Source of the DNA: an uncultured Campylobacter sp.
Lineage (GTDB): Bacteria; Campylobacterota; Campylobacteria; Campylobacterales; Campylobacteraceae
Length of the DNA: 11,666 bases
Assembly: GCF_938045595.1 (NCBI RefSeq)
Contig: NZ_CALIBB010000040.1
Coordinates: 1 to 11,666 of the forward strand
Reading direction: 5' to 3'
Positions 1 through 7,961 of this stretch are shown here, piece by piece. The number at the start of each line of letters is the position of its first letter. Position 1 is the first letter of the stretch. The translations under genes were made by a program, and so were the position numbers. The notes beneath the pieces are model-generated. The model saw only the letters and a list, made by a program, of their open reading frames with translations, ran no database searches and was not told the DNA's origin.

Positions 1-2
1 AA

Positions 3-767
3 ATAAGCACCCTGCCAAATACTCCCGCAGATGCGTGTACCTTTGCAGCGAGCGCAAACTCCGAGCGCGTAAAGCTCAAGCTCGTCTATTCCTACGACGG
101 CTCGAAATTTAGCGGCTCGCAGTCTCAGCCTCACGGGCGCGGCGTCGAGGACGTGCTGCGCGCGGCTTTGGGGCGAGTGGGGATCTTTGCGCCGCTCATC
201 AGCAGCTCGCGTACCGATAAAGGAGTGCACGCGCTGCGCCAGGTAAGCTGCGTCGAATGCACCGTGCACTGGGAGCTGTCGCGCCTAAAAGAGCTCATAA
301 ACCGCCACTGCGCGCCCTATATTTTTGTGCAACACATCAGCCCGGTGCCGCGCGATTTTCATCCGCGTTACGACGCCGTGGCGCGCTGCTATCGCTACGT
401 TTTAAACCACGAACGCCCCAGCCCCTTTCTTAGCGATTTTTGTGTGTTTTATCCGCGCGTAGATCTTGCCGCGCTCAATGCTGCGCTTGCAAATTTCATC
501 GGCGAGCACGATTTTAGCGAGTTTATGAAAAGCGGCAGCGACATAAAAAGCCCTGTGCGCGAGCTCTACGTCGCGCGCGCCTACTCTTTTAGAAATTTAA
601 CCTTGATAAATTTTAAAGCCAACGGATTTTTGCGAGCACAGGTGCGGCTGATGGTCGCAAATGCCCTAAAGTCCGTGCAGAGCGGGCGCAAGATCAGCTT
701 CTCGCGAGCGCTTAGCAGAATCCCCTTTCCGCCGAACGGGCTGTATCTTAGCGGCGTGAGTTATTAA
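3..767 (+). CDS. truA: tRNA pseudouridine synthase A (5' end outside window)
   Basis: TruA converts uridines 38-40 of the tRNA anticodon arm to pseudouridine in the cytoplasm. The reading frame is open from base 3 with no in-frame ATG, GTG or TTG before the conserved N-terminal strand (KLKLVYSYDGSKFSGSQ, bases 72-122). The GTG at 153 lies inside the domain and is not the start, so the gene begins upstream. The catalytic aspartate is in SSRTDKGVHA (Asp codon 216-218). Other family landmarks are FHPRYDAVARCYRY, FSEFMKSGSD, NFKANGFLRAQVRLMVAN and the C-terminal PPNGLYLSGVSY, all of which resemble C. jejuni TruA as I remember it. The typical GWQ after YDGS.F is replaced by GSQ, as in the Campylobacter form. 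About 24 residues precede the usual family start, so the protein has an N-terminal extension or an unusual start. The product is certain; the start cannot be seen. Confidence 0.93.
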   Translation: MSTLPNTPADACTFAASANSERVKLKLVYSYDGSKFSGSQSQPHGRGVEDVLRAALGRVGIFAPLISSSRTDKGVHALRQVSCVECTVHWELSRLKELINRHCAPYIFVQHISPVPRDFHPRYDAVARCYRYVLNHERPSPFLSDFCVFYPRVDLAALNAALANFIGEHDFSEFMKSGSDIKSPVRELYVARAYSFRNLTLINFKANGFLRAQVRLMVANALKSVQSGRKISFSRALSRIPFPPNGLYLSGVSY

Positions 768-822
768 GACTTGAAATTTATAGCGTTAAATTTTATCCAC
801 GGGCGTTTGGATTTCAGGCTTA

Positions 823-844
823 GAATTTTATCGCGGTAAAATTC
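823..844. other. AT-rich hairpin after truA
   Basis: A perfect 8-bp inverted repeat, GAATTTTA and TAAAATTC, surrounds a 6-base loop (TCGCGG), about 55 bases after the truA stop. A competing short stem, GCGG (833-836) with CCGC (844-847), overlaps it, so the two folds exclude each other. There is no run of T after either one. It could be a weak terminator or chance in AT-rich DNA. Confidence 0.3.
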
Positions 845-950
845 CGCATATCAGAGCAGATCGCCACCCTACTTTAATATTAAATCGCCTGCACCACGAT
901 GTGTAAAATCGTAAATTTGCGCGAAATTCGATCTGTTTTTATTAGAATTT

Positions 951-1000
951 TATAGAAATTTAGCAATACTTTCAAACATTTAACTCAAAAAGGAGCAAAG
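951..1000 (+). promoter_or_regulatory. Possible promoter and ribosome binding site of the TRAP genes
   Basis: A T-rich stretch (936-953) leads into TATAGA at 951-956, the kind of -10-dominated promoter known for Campylobacter sigma70. TTAGAAT at 942-948 is an alternative. The ribosome binding site AGGAG (991-995) sits 5 bases before the ATG at 1001 and is clear. The -10 choice is weak; the binding site is solid. Confidence 0.35.
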
Positions 1001-1942
1001 ATGAAAAAATTTTCTGTTGCTTTGGCCGGTTTGGCCTTACTAGCTAGCGTTTCAGGCGCTAAGGAGTTCATCAATATCGGCACCGGCGGTATGACCGGCA
1101 CCTATTATCCGGTAGGCGGCGCGATTTGCCGCTTGGTAAATATGGATAAAAATATGAAATGCTCTGTGCAATCGACGGGCGGCTCGACATATAACGTCAA
1201 TAACGTGCTTAAAAAAGAGCTAAATTTCGGCTTCGTTCAAAGCGATGTCGTCTATGATAAGTACAACGGTACGGGCAAATTTCAAGGCGCGGCGGATAAA
1301 AATTTACGCTCCGTAATTTCGATCTATCCGGAGCTTTTGGCTTTCGTAGTTTCTAAAGAGAGCGGCATCAAAGCTTACGGCGACGCTGCGGGCAAAAAGA
1401 TCAATATCGGGAACCCAGGTAGCGGCAACGAGCTAACCAGCACTATAGTTTTTGAAAACTACGACTTCGATCTTAAAAAGCTCGCCCAACACGGCGTCTT
1501 AACCGCGCAAGAATGCCCTATGGCGCTAAAAGATAAGAAGATCGACGGATACTTCTACGTCGTAGGACATCCGACCGCAAATATCACCGATGCGGCGACT
1601 TCGCTCCCTATCGACTTAGTCGGCATCGACGATGAGCATATCAAACAAATTCTAGAAAAATATCCGTATTTTGCCAAAGGCGTGATCCCTGCGAAAATGT
1701 ATGACGGCGTAGATCACGATACGCAGACTATCGGCGTAAAGGCTGTGCTCGTAACTGACGCTAGCCAAAGCGATGAAGCGGTTAGAGCGGTAGTTAAGGC
1801 GATACTTGATAATTTCGATGAGTATAAAAAGCTACATCCTGCACTAAATTTAGTAAGCAAAGAATCTCTTTTAGAGGGGCTTAGTGCGCCGCTTCATCCT
1901 GCGGCAGAGGCGGTGTATAAAGAAGCCGGACTGCTGAAATAG
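1001..1942 (+). CDS. TAXI-family TRAP transporter substrate-binding protein
   Basis: This 313-residue protein is the periplasmic receptor of a TRAP transporter of the TAXI type, which hands a small, probably organic acid or amino acid, solute to the membrane permease encoded next to it. Residues 1-20 are a Sec signal peptide (KK, then a hydrophobic stretch, likely cut after VSGA). The mature protein opens with the family signature INIGTGGMTGTYYPVGGAIC (residues 24-43), followed by a GGSTYNVNNVL segment (60-70) and FGFVQSDV (76-83), the usual TAXI ligand-lobe motifs. Length is normal for the family. The start is supported by AGGAG five bases upstream. The gap to the permease gene is 8 bases, so the two are one operon. 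The substrate cannot be read from the sequence. Confidence 0.93.
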   Translation: MKKFSVALAGLALLASVSGAKEFINIGTGGMTGTYYPVGGAICRLVNMDKNMKCSVQSTGGSTYNVNNVLKKELNFGFVQSDVVYDKYNGTGKFQGAADKNLRSVISIYPELLAFVVSKESGIKAYGDAAGKKINIGNPGSGNELTSTIVFENYDFDLKKLAQHGVLTAQECPMALKDKKIDGYFYVVGHPTANITDAATSLPIDLVGIDDEHIKQILEKYPYFAKGVIPAKMYDGVDHDTQTIGVKAVLVTDASQSDEAVRAVVKAILDNFDEYKKLHPALNLVSKESLLEGLSAPLHPAAEAVYKEAGLLK

Positions 1943-1950
1943 GCTAGTTG

Positions 1951-4032
1951 ATGGAGAAATCTACACAAAACGACGAGCAGGTTTTAGAGGTAAAAAGTAG
2001 AGAATTTACCTCTAAAAAGCTCTTCTGGCTCGTGACGCTGGTCTGCTTCGCGTGGTCAGTCTTTCAGCTTTATATCGCGTATTTTACGCTAAATACAAAT
2101 ATCGCACGCTCGATCCACTTGGCGTTCGCTGTTTTTATAATTTTTTCGCTTTTTCCGTTTCGCCCGCGCTCTAAGGCGCATTTTTATATCCCGTTTTACG
2201 ATTATATTTTATTAATCGTCGGAGTCGCCGCGATCTTGTATCCTGCGATAGAATTTAACGGGCTAGCGCAGCGCCCGGGAAATTATCTAACCAGAGATAT
2301 CGTAGCAGCCTTTATCGGAATTTTCATACTCTTTGAAGCAGGTCGTCGTATGATGGGACCAGCGCTTGGCATTATCGCTTTTACCTTCCTTCTGTATTGT
2401 TACTTCGGCCCCTATATGCCAGATATCATCGCGCACCGCGGCGCAAGCTTTGAACTGCTTGCAGGGCATATGTTTTTAACTACAGAGGGCGTATTTGGTG
2501 TGCCGGTAGGGGTCAGCACCAGCTTCATCTATCTGTTCGTGCTATTCGGCGCGCTTTTGGAGCGAGCCGGAGCGGGGCAGTATTTTATAAACGTGGCGTT
2601 TGCGATTTTGGGCCGCTTCCGCGGAGGACCCGCCAAGGCTAGCGTAATCGCCAGCGGACTAACCGGCATGGTAAGCGGCAGCTCGACCGCAAACGTCGTG
2701 ACGGTGGGTACCTTTACGATCCCGCTTATGAAAAAAGCGGGGCTTACCGCCACTAAAGCGGGTGCTATCGAGGTCGCCGCAGGCGTAAACGGGCAGCTTA
2801 TGCCGCCTATTATGGGCGCCGCGGCGTTTATCATCGCGGAATTTTTAGGCATGAGCTATACCAACGTAATGATCGCGGCGGTGATCCCCGCCTTCGTCTG
2901 CTACGCGGGGTTATTTTTTATCGTGCATCTGGAAAGCTGCAAGCTAGGGCTTCGCGGCAGCCGCGATTACGCCAAGGTTTCAAAGCTAAAAATTATATTT
3001 AGCGGCATTCATTACATAATACCGATTTTGGTGCTTCTTTTTACTCTATTGATTCTAAAAGAAAGCGCGATCTCTGCGGCGTTTAACTCGATCTGCGTGC
3101 TGTTTTTGATAATGATCGTACAAGAGCCCGCTAAAAAAACGATATTTGGCGAAAAGGTTAGCAAGTCCGATTTTATCGTAGGTTTCGTAGATATCTTTTG
3201 GGCTATGGTGGGCGCTGCTAAAAACATGGTCACGGTCGCCGTAGCTACCGCGCTAGCGGGCATCATCATCGGCTCGATCTCGCTTACCGGGCTGGGACAG
3301 GTTCTTTCAGAGCTCGTAGAAGCAGTCGCAGGAAACAGCATAGTGCTGATACTTCTGATGACTGCGATAATGAGCCTGATTTTGGGCATGGGGCTTCCTA
3401 CGACGGCGAATTATATCGTCGTTTCAAGCCTGATTGCGCCAGTGATTTTGATACTAGCGGGCAAAAACGGCTTTTTGATCCCTGCGATCGCGGTGCATCT
3501 TTTTGTCTTTTATTTTGGAATTTTAGCCGACGATACCCCGCCAGTGGGTATCGCAGCATACGCTGCGGCGGGCATCGCAAAGGCAAATCCGGTAACCGTG
3601 GGACTTCAGGGCTTCGTGTATGATCTGCGCACCGCGGTGCTCCCGTTTGCGTTCTTTTTCAACAATAAGCTGCTTTTGATCCAAAGCATCGGCGATCCGA
3701 TGGATTCAAAGAGCATCGTTTGGATCAGCGATCCACTGCAAATCGTGCTGATTTTTGCCACGGCGATCGTGGGTATGTTTGCCTTCAGCTCCTCGCTGCA
3801 AGGCTGGTTTGTAACAAAATGCAATCCACTAGAGCGCCTACTATTGCTGCTAATAACGCCGCTAATGCTGGTGCCTAATATCTGCGCGAAATTCATAGAG
3901 TTTATCCCAAGTGAATACGCAAGTTATGGCGTCGGCGCTGCGATATACGTGCTGATCTTCGCTAAACAGTGGTTTTTAAGGCCTAAGGACTCGGGTGATA
4001 CTCACGCCGAAAATAGCGTGCCTGCGGCGTAA
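1951..4032 (+). CDS. TAXI-type TRAP transporter fused permease (4TM + 12TM)
   Basis: This 693-residue inner-membrane permease fuses the small (DctQ-like) and large (DctM-like) TRAP subunits, as is usual beside TAXI binding proteins; import is driven by an ion gradient. Hydrophobic segments fill about residues 24-150 (small part) and 185-640. Large-subunit hallmarks are GRFRGGPAKASVIASGLTG (221-239), the following VSGSSTANVVTVGTFTIPLM, AGVNGQLMPPIMGAAAF (277-293), LGMGLPTTANYIVVSSLIAP (478-497) and FGILADDTPPVGIAAYAAAG (522-541). The C-terminus after residue 590 adds about two or three more membrane segments and a hydrophilic tail. I prefer the ATG at 1951; a TTG codon directly before it at 1948 is also open but gains nothing. 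Only a weak AGG (1941-1943) precedes the start, so translation is probably coupled to the binding-protein gene, which ends at 1942. No frameshift or missing motif is seen. Confidence 0.93.
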   Translation: MEKSTQNDEQVLEVKSREFTSKKLFWLVTLVCFAWSVFQLYIAYFTLNTNIARSIHLAFAVFIIFSLFPFRPRSKAHFYIPFYDYILLIVGVAAILYPAIEFNGLAQRPGNYLTRDIVAAFIGIFILFEAGRRMMGPALGIIAFTFLLYCYFGPYMPDIIAHRGASFELLAGHMFLTTEGVFGVPVGVSTSFIYLFVLFGALLERAGAGQYFINVAFAILGRFRGGPAKASVIASGLTGMVSGSSTANVVTVGTFTIPLMKKAGLTATKAGAIEVAAGVNGQLMPPIMGAAAFIIAEFLGMSYTNVMIAAVIPAFVCYAGLFFIVHLESCKLGLRGSRDYAKVSKLKIIFSGIHYIIPILVLLFTLLILKESAISAAFNSICVLFLIMIVQEPAKKTIFGEKVSKSDFIVGFVDIFWAMVGAAKNMVTVAVATALAGIIIGSISLTGLGQVLSELVEAVAGNSIVLILLMTAIMSLILGMGLPTTANYIVVSSLIAPVILILAGKNGFLIPAIAVHLFVFYFGILADDTPPVGIAAYAAAGIAKANPVTVGLQGFVYDLRTAVLPFAFFFNNKLLLIQSIGDPMDSKSIVWISDPLQIVLIFATAIVGMFAFSSSLQGWFVTKCNPLERLLLLLITPLMLVPNICAKFIEFIPSEYASYGVGAAIYVLIFAKQWFLRPKDSGDTHAENSVPAA

Positions 4033-4042
4033 ATCCAAATTT

Positions 4043-4076
4043 GATCCCGCTAAATTTTAAATAAATTCGCGGGGTC
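4043..4076 (+). terminator. Candidate terminator of the TRAP operon
   Basis: Ten bases after the permease stop, GATCCCGC (4043-4050) pairs with GCGGGGTC (4069-4076): eight pairs including one G-T wobble. The 18-base AT-rich loop can partly pair with itself. TCTTATT follows rather than a clean T run. Position and GC-rich stem fit an intrinsic terminator; the poor T tract keeps confidence moderate. Confidence 0.5.
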
Positions 4077-4140
4077 TTATTAAATTTATCTTCTTATTTT
4101 GTATTCTTGCGCCAAGATTTTAAATTTGGATCGACTCTTT

Positions 4141-4266
4141 GCTCTAAATTTAAAACCTCGGCAGATTGTGCTGTGCTGATAAATCTAGTTTAAATTTAAA
4201 TTTTATCGTTTAGCTCAAATTTAAAGCCGTTGATATGGTGCTGATAAATCTAGTTTAAATTTAAAT
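4141..4266. repeat. Imperfect duplication with an exact 29-bp core
   Basis: Two copies of an exact 29-base sequence lie at 4173-4201 and 4238-4266, beginning GTGCTGATAAATCTAG and ending in TTTAAATTTAAAT. The similarity continues upstream: GCTCTAAATTTAAAACC (4141-4157) matches GCTCAAATTTAAAGCC (4213-4228) with a few changes. The unit is therefore about 55-60 bases, duplicated once with a short spacer. It lies outside any gene I accept. Confidence 0.8.
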
Positions 4267-4698
4267 CCGCCTATATAAACTACTCAAAATTTTAAATTGC
4301 GCCGAAGCGATTATGCCCCTTAGTAAGATAAATTTATTCATACGAAGCTACTGTGTTAAAAAACGTCGCATATTAATCCCATGCTGGTCTATAATTATCG
4401 CAAGCCGCAGGATGCACGAAATCAATAGAGCAAAGCCGTTTTCGCGTTGCCGCTTGTAATGCCTTCGATAGTTTAAAATATACACGTCCACAAAAGCGAA
4501 AATGATTCTTAAAGCAGACAAAATCAAAAACTGTGCAAAATTTCTTCAAAACGATTTGATAATTAATGCCGGGCGTTATAAAATTTTACTTATTTACAGC
4601 AATTTCTTGATTATATGCTGTATTTTATTTAAAATAATTTTTATGAAAATATCGATGGAATGGGGAATTATTAGTGAAATTTAATTCTATAAAAATAC

Positions 4699-4717
4699 TT
4701 TAATAATTAATATTAAA
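4699..4717. promoter_or_regulatory. Near-perfect 19-bp palindrome, candidate Fur operator
   Basis: TTTAATAATTAATATTAAA has 7-base arms (TTTAATA and TATTAAA) that are exact reverse complements around a partly symmetric AT centre. Its length and composition fit a Fur box, and its centre lies about 26-31 bases upstream of the -10 hexamer, roughly where -35 would be, a usual place for repression. The downstream genes are a siderophore receptor and esterase, classic Fur targets. AT-rich palindromes arise by chance in such gaps, so this remains a proposal. Confidence 0.4.
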
Positions 4718-4733
4718 TTTATCCGCTTTGAGT

Positions 4734-4765
4734 TATAATCCGCGATTAAATTTCAAAATAGAGGA
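4734..4765 (+). promoter_or_regulatory. Promoter -10 and ribosome binding site of the siderophore operon
   Basis: A consensus TATAAT lies at 4734-4739, preceded by CTTTGAG; no clear -35 is needed in this genus. GAGGA at 4761-4765 is the ribosome binding site, six bases before the ATG at 4772, and it fixes that start over the in-frame ATG at 4784. Confidence 0.55.
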
Positions 4766-4771
4766 ACAAAA

Positions 4772-6895
4772 ATGCAAAAAGATATGTATTTTAAAAAGGC
4801 GAAATTTATCGCATTATCGATATGCGCGAGCGTTTCGATTTTATGCGGCGTCGAAGGCTCACACCTAAGCAGTGACGCAAATAGCACGAATCTTGGCGAA
4901 ATCGTAGTAAGCGCGAGCGGCTTTCGCCAAGATATTAGGCAGGCGCCGGCCTCCATTTCCACCTTGGATAATAAAGAGATATCAAGCGGCAGCTTCACTT
5001 CGCTGCACGATATCGCGAATAAAATGCCTGGCGTCAGCGTTATCGCAGGCGACGACGGCCCGGCAAGCGGGATATCCATCAGAGGAATGGAAAGCTCTCA
5101 AACCCTTGTGCTTATCGACGGCAAACGCGTAAGTTCCGCGGCGGCGAACCCAAAAGGCGGAGCGGGCGATATGAACTCGAATTTTATCCCGCCCGCAGGA
5201 GCGATAGAGCGTATCGAGGTGATTAGGGGACCGATGAGCTCGCTTTACGGAAGCGATGCGGTAGGCGGCGTGATAAATATCATTACGAAAAAAAATTTTT
5301 CTAAATTTAGCGGAAGCGCCGCCATATCTACGGCTATCCAAGATCACGAGGGTATCGGAAACGGTAAGATGGGCGAAGCTTACGTCAATATTCCCTTCGG
5401 GCAGTATGTGGCACTTCAGCTGTGGGGATATAAAAAGCTGCGCGACGAGGACGGCTATAAGGGAGGCTATCAGAAGAGCGATAAATCGGATTCTAACGTC
5501 AAGCTTTGGCTAACGCCGGATGAAAATAATAAATTTTACGTTCAAACCGGAAGGCAAAATCACGATTATTCAAGGACTCTTGGTAAAACCGCCGTTTATC
5601 CCAACGCGCGTGGATTAAATCACTATAAATATAAAAGAGAAAATCACGGCGTCGGATATTTGGGTGAGTTCGAGAGCTTAAGTGCTGATATAAGTTATTT
5701 TTGGGATAAGACTCGCCGTACGAGCATTTTTGATAGCCTTTCTCCCGCAATCGTAAAAAATAGAAATTTTAATTCCAAATTTACGACTTATCTCGGTATA
5801 AATACGCTTACCTTCGGCTACGATTTTAGCAAACAGGATGTGCAAACGACTTTCATCGTTTCAAACGCGAATAGGCAAAATTTACGCTCTCCGCAGCGAT
5901 TTTCTATGAACGAGCATGCGGGATTTTTAGAGGATGAGATCGAAATTTTGGAAAATACGCTATTTTTAACGCTCGGCGGCAGGCTCACGCATAACGAATA
6001 CTTCGGCAACCACTTTTCTCCTAGAGCCTACGCGACGTTTAATATAGGCGATGCTTGGACGATCAAAGGCGGCGTTGCAACCGGTTATAAAACTCCCGAC
6101 GTCAATCAAATTTCGCCTGAAGTAGGCACGATTCAGGGCGGCTGGAGGATTATAGATTTCGGTAACAAGGATTTAAAGCCCGAGAAAAGCACGACCTACG
6201 AGATCGGGCTTTATTACGACAATGCAGACGATCTGCGCGGCAATATCACGCTATTTAAAAACGACTTCAAAGATAAAATTTTAGATACCGATGGCAGCAA
6301 TATCAATAGGATTCCCGCTTACGGAGGCTGCGCCGGCGCACCGAGCGTTAATTGCCCGGGTTGGGGAACGTATTTTAATATAGAAGGAGCCGAGGTTTAC
6401 GGCGTTGAGCTGAGTGGCGATTACGATATTACTAAGAGGCTAAATTTCAAGGCGAACTACACCTATAGCCACTCCGAGATCGAAACCGGGGATCCTACGA
6501 TCTATACGCCAAACGGCGCCGTTAAATTTAGCCAAACCAATCTTAGTAGGCTGGATGGCAAATCCCTGACCGCTACTCCGAAACATGCCGCACATGCGAC
6601 GCTTAGCTATAGGCCGATCGCTCCGCTTTCTACCTTTATCGGTCTTAATTACGAAAGCGAGCTTACAAGCGTGCAATTCGGTCCGGGCAATAGGGTTAGT
6701 AAAAACGACAAAAAGCTTTTTACTACGGATTTGGGCGCACAATACGATTTAAACGATAATCTGAGTCTAAATTTAACCGCCTACAATATCTTTGATAACG
6801 TCCGATACGACGAGGGTCTTGCGGACGACGGCAATTACTATTGGTATCCCGAGGAGGGCAGGAGGTTTTGGTTTAAGGTAAACGCTAAATGGTAA
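4772..6895 (+). CDS. TonB-dependent siderophore receptor, FepA/CfrA-like
   Basis: This 707-residue outer-membrane receptor imports an iron-siderophore complex, most likely ferric enterobactin or a related catecholate, using TonB energy. Residues 1-30 are a signal peptide. A TonB box-like GEIVVSAS is at 42-49. The plug runs from about 54 to 173 with PASISTLDNKEI, LHDIANKMPGVSV, SIRGMESSQTLVLIDGKRV, IERIEVIRGPMSSLYGSDAV and GGVINIITKK. The beta barrel follows, with GNKDLKPEKSTTYEIGLYYD (464-483) as a family landmark. Cys520 and Cys528 could form a loop disulfide, as FepA-type receptors have. The chain ends YPEEGRRFWFKVNAKW; the final residue is Trp rather than the more common Phe. Length matches C. 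jejuni CfrA (about 700). The esterase gene overlaps its end, which supports a triscatecholate ligand. Ferric uptake ABC genes and TonB/ExbBD are not in the window. The ligand is inference; the family is certain. Confidence 0.92.
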   Translation: MQKDMYFKKAKFIALSICASVSILCGVEGSHLSSDANSTNLGEIVVSASGFRQDIRQAPASISTLDNKEISSGSFTSLHDIANKMPGVSVIAGDDGPASGISIRGMESSQTLVLIDGKRVSSAAANPKGGAGDMNSNFIPPAGAIERIEVIRGPMSSLYGSDAVGGVINIITKKNFSKFSGSAAISTAIQDHEGIGNGKMGEAYVNIPFGQYVALQLWGYKKLRDEDGYKGGYQKSDKSDSNVKLWLTPDENNKFYVQTGRQNHDYSRTLGKTAVYPNARGLNHYKYKRENHGVGYLGEFESLSADISYFWDKTRRTSIFDSLSPAIVKNRNFNSKFTTYLGINTLTFGYDFSKQDVQTTFIVSNANRQNLRSPQRFSMNEHAGFLEDEIEILENTLFLTLGGRLTHNEYFGNHFSPRAYATFNIGDAWTIKGGVATGYKTPDVNQISPEVGTIQGGWRIIDFGNKDLKPEKSTTYEIGLYYDNADDLRGNITLFKNDFKDKILDTDGSNINRIPAYGGCAGAPSVNCPGWGTYFNIEGAEVYGVELSGDYDITKRLNFKANYTYSHSEIETGDPTIYTPNGAVKFSQTNLSRLDGKSLTATPKHAAHATLSYRPIAPLSTFIGLNYESELTSVQFGPGNRVSKNDKKLFTTDLGAQYDLNDNLSLNLTAYNIFDNVRYDEGLADDGNYYWYPEEGRRFWFKVNAKW

Positions 6896-7791
6896 GCCCA
6901 AAGAACTTCCTTGTGGTATTCGACGCACTCTTTTTAGTATGCTTATTCGCTTGCGATCTGGGGGCAAAACCGCCACAAAAGATTGAGCGGGTAAGTGGAG
7001 CTGCGCGCGAAATGTTTAACGTGAGCGATTTTATTCTAAAAAGCAAGAACGGCGAAAAATATAAAATTTTTATAGCTCGCCAAAAAAATGTCGCTCGCTA
7101 CGATAGGGTAGTTTTTATGGTTGATGCGAACGCGCAAGTTGCTATGTTTTTAAACTCGTATGCGCAAATTTACGCAGGTTTAAATAGCGCGAAAGAAAAT
7201 GCCGAAACCGGGCCTAAATTAAATAAAACCGTCCTTATAGTAGGCATCGGATACGACAGCCCGCTAGCGTATGATACTAAGCGTCGCACGAGAGATTTAA
7301 CGCCCGCGGCGAGCGGCGAAGAATATGCAAACGGCGGCGGCGCGGCAGAATTTTACGATTTTGTAAAAGATAAATTATTGCCGCTCGTGGATCGAAAATA
7401 CGCCACGACGCAAAGCGATAAAATTTACTTCGGACATTCTTTTGGCGGGCTATTCGGGATTTATGCTTTGCTGCGCGACGATGGGATTTTCGACGAGTTT
7501 TTTATCGCCTCGCCTTCGTTGTGGTGGGGCGAATCACAGCTGATCAGAGATGCCCTAAACAAGGGAAAACTTAGATCAAATTTAAAAGCGAAATTCATAA
7601 TGCTCGTTGCCGGCTCGCGTGAAATGCGTAAAGGAAAAACCGATAAAGCGAGAATTTTAAAAGCGGCCGATCTAGCTGAAATTTTAGAAGCAAGGGGGCT
7701 TTCTTGCGAGTTTAAGCTCTACGAAGGCGCTTCGCACGGCGAAGTAATCCCATTGGCTTTGCGAGATTTAGCGCTATTTACGCAAAGATAA
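6889..7791 (+). CDS. Periplasmic siderophore (enterobactin) esterase, IroE/Cee-like
   Basis: This 300-residue alpha/beta hydrolase belongs to the IroE-like group that opens the trilactone ring of enterobactin or salmochelin so that iron can be released. The N-terminus (residues 1-26) is an export signal; LFAC at 19-22 resembles a lipobox but has Phe at -2, so a lipoprotein anchor is doubtful. Family motifs are in order: VVFMVDAN (74-81), RTRDLTP (133-139), the nucleophile elbow GHSFGG with Ser184, SPSLWW (208-213), and ASHGEV with His283, which would complete a Ser-His catalytic pair. The ATG at 6889 overlaps the receptor stop by 7 bases, and AAGGT (6875-6879) inside the receptor gene serves as binding site, so translation is coupled. 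C. jejuni has a comparable periplasmic esterase, Cee, that works with its enterobactin receptors, from memory. Substrate identity is inferred. Confidence 0.85.
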   Translation: MVSPKNFLVVFDALFLVCLFACDLGAKPPQKIERVSGAAREMFNVSDFILKSKNGEKYKIFIARQKNVARYDRVVFMVDANAQVAMFLNSYAQIYAGLNSAKENAETGPKLNKTVLIVGIGYDSPLAYDTKRRTRDLTPAASGEEYANGGGAAEFYDFVKDKLLPLVDRKYATTQSDKIYFGHSFGGLFGIYALLRDDGIFDEFFIASPSLWWGESQLIRDALNKGKLRSNLKAKFIMLVAGSREMRKGKTDKARILKAADLAEILEARGLSCEFKLYEGASHGEVIPLALRDLALFTQR

Positions 7792-7801
7792 TCTTCTATT
7801 T

Positions 7802-7837
7802 AGCCGGTAAAGTCTTAATCTAAACCCGGCTCGTTTT
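7802..7837 (+). terminator. Weak candidate terminator of the siderophore operon
   Basis: AGCCGG (7802-7807) pairs with CCGGCT (7826-7831), followed by CGTTTTA. The stem is short and the loop is 18 bases, so this is tentative, though it lies 10 bases after the esterase stop. Confidence 0.4.
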
Positions 7838-7961
7838 ATATTTGCAAGCGTAAGACCGAGCGGCGTAGGCTCGCTGATCGCGCCGAAACGCGTCGCCGGA
7901 TTTAAGAAATTAAATTTTAAAGCTCTTTTGGCTAGTATCGCGCAAATTTAAAGGAGCGAAA

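Larger units (their letters stand above)
4033..4771. other. 739-base AT-rich gap without a convincing gene
   Basis: This stretch separates the TRAP and siderophore operons. It holds the terminator-like hairpin, a duplicated segment (4141-4266), many TAAATTTAAA strings, and the promoter and palindrome of the next operon. A + frame at 4502-4684 (60 codons) is very rich in I, L and K, has no good ribosome binding site and overlaps nothing recognisable. A minus-strand frame of 59 codons (4527 down to 4348, TTG start) also lacks a binding site and family resemblance. The part from about 4300 to 4510 is less AT-rich than its flanks and could be a gene relic, but I could not identify a parent. Confidence 0.5.

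Noticed and set aside
1948..1950. TTG directly before the permease ATG as start
   Set aside because: ATG at 1951 is the stronger initiator and the TTG adds a single residue.
2529..3389. Long minus-strand frames opposite the permease gene
   Set aside because: They mirror the codon bias of a clearly conserved + strand membrane protein and have no family features.
4033..4131. Inverted pair ATCCAAATTT (4033-4042) and AAATTTGGAT (4122-4131)
   Set aside because: The arms are about 80 bases apart and built on the common AAATTT string; chance is the simplest explanation.
4141..4266. CRISPR-like repeat
   Set aside because: There are only two copies of the 29-base core, it is AT-rich without a hairpin, and no cas gene is nearby.
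4348..4527. Minus-strand frame of 59 codons with a TTG start
   Set aside because: It has two hydrophobic stretches and an arginine-rich middle, but no ribosome binding site and no recognisable homology; a gene relic is possible but not supported.
4502..4684. 60-codon + frame before the siderophore receptor
   Set aside because: It is dominated by I, L, K and F as expected of AT-rich noncoding DNA, has no proper ribosome binding site and matches no family I know.
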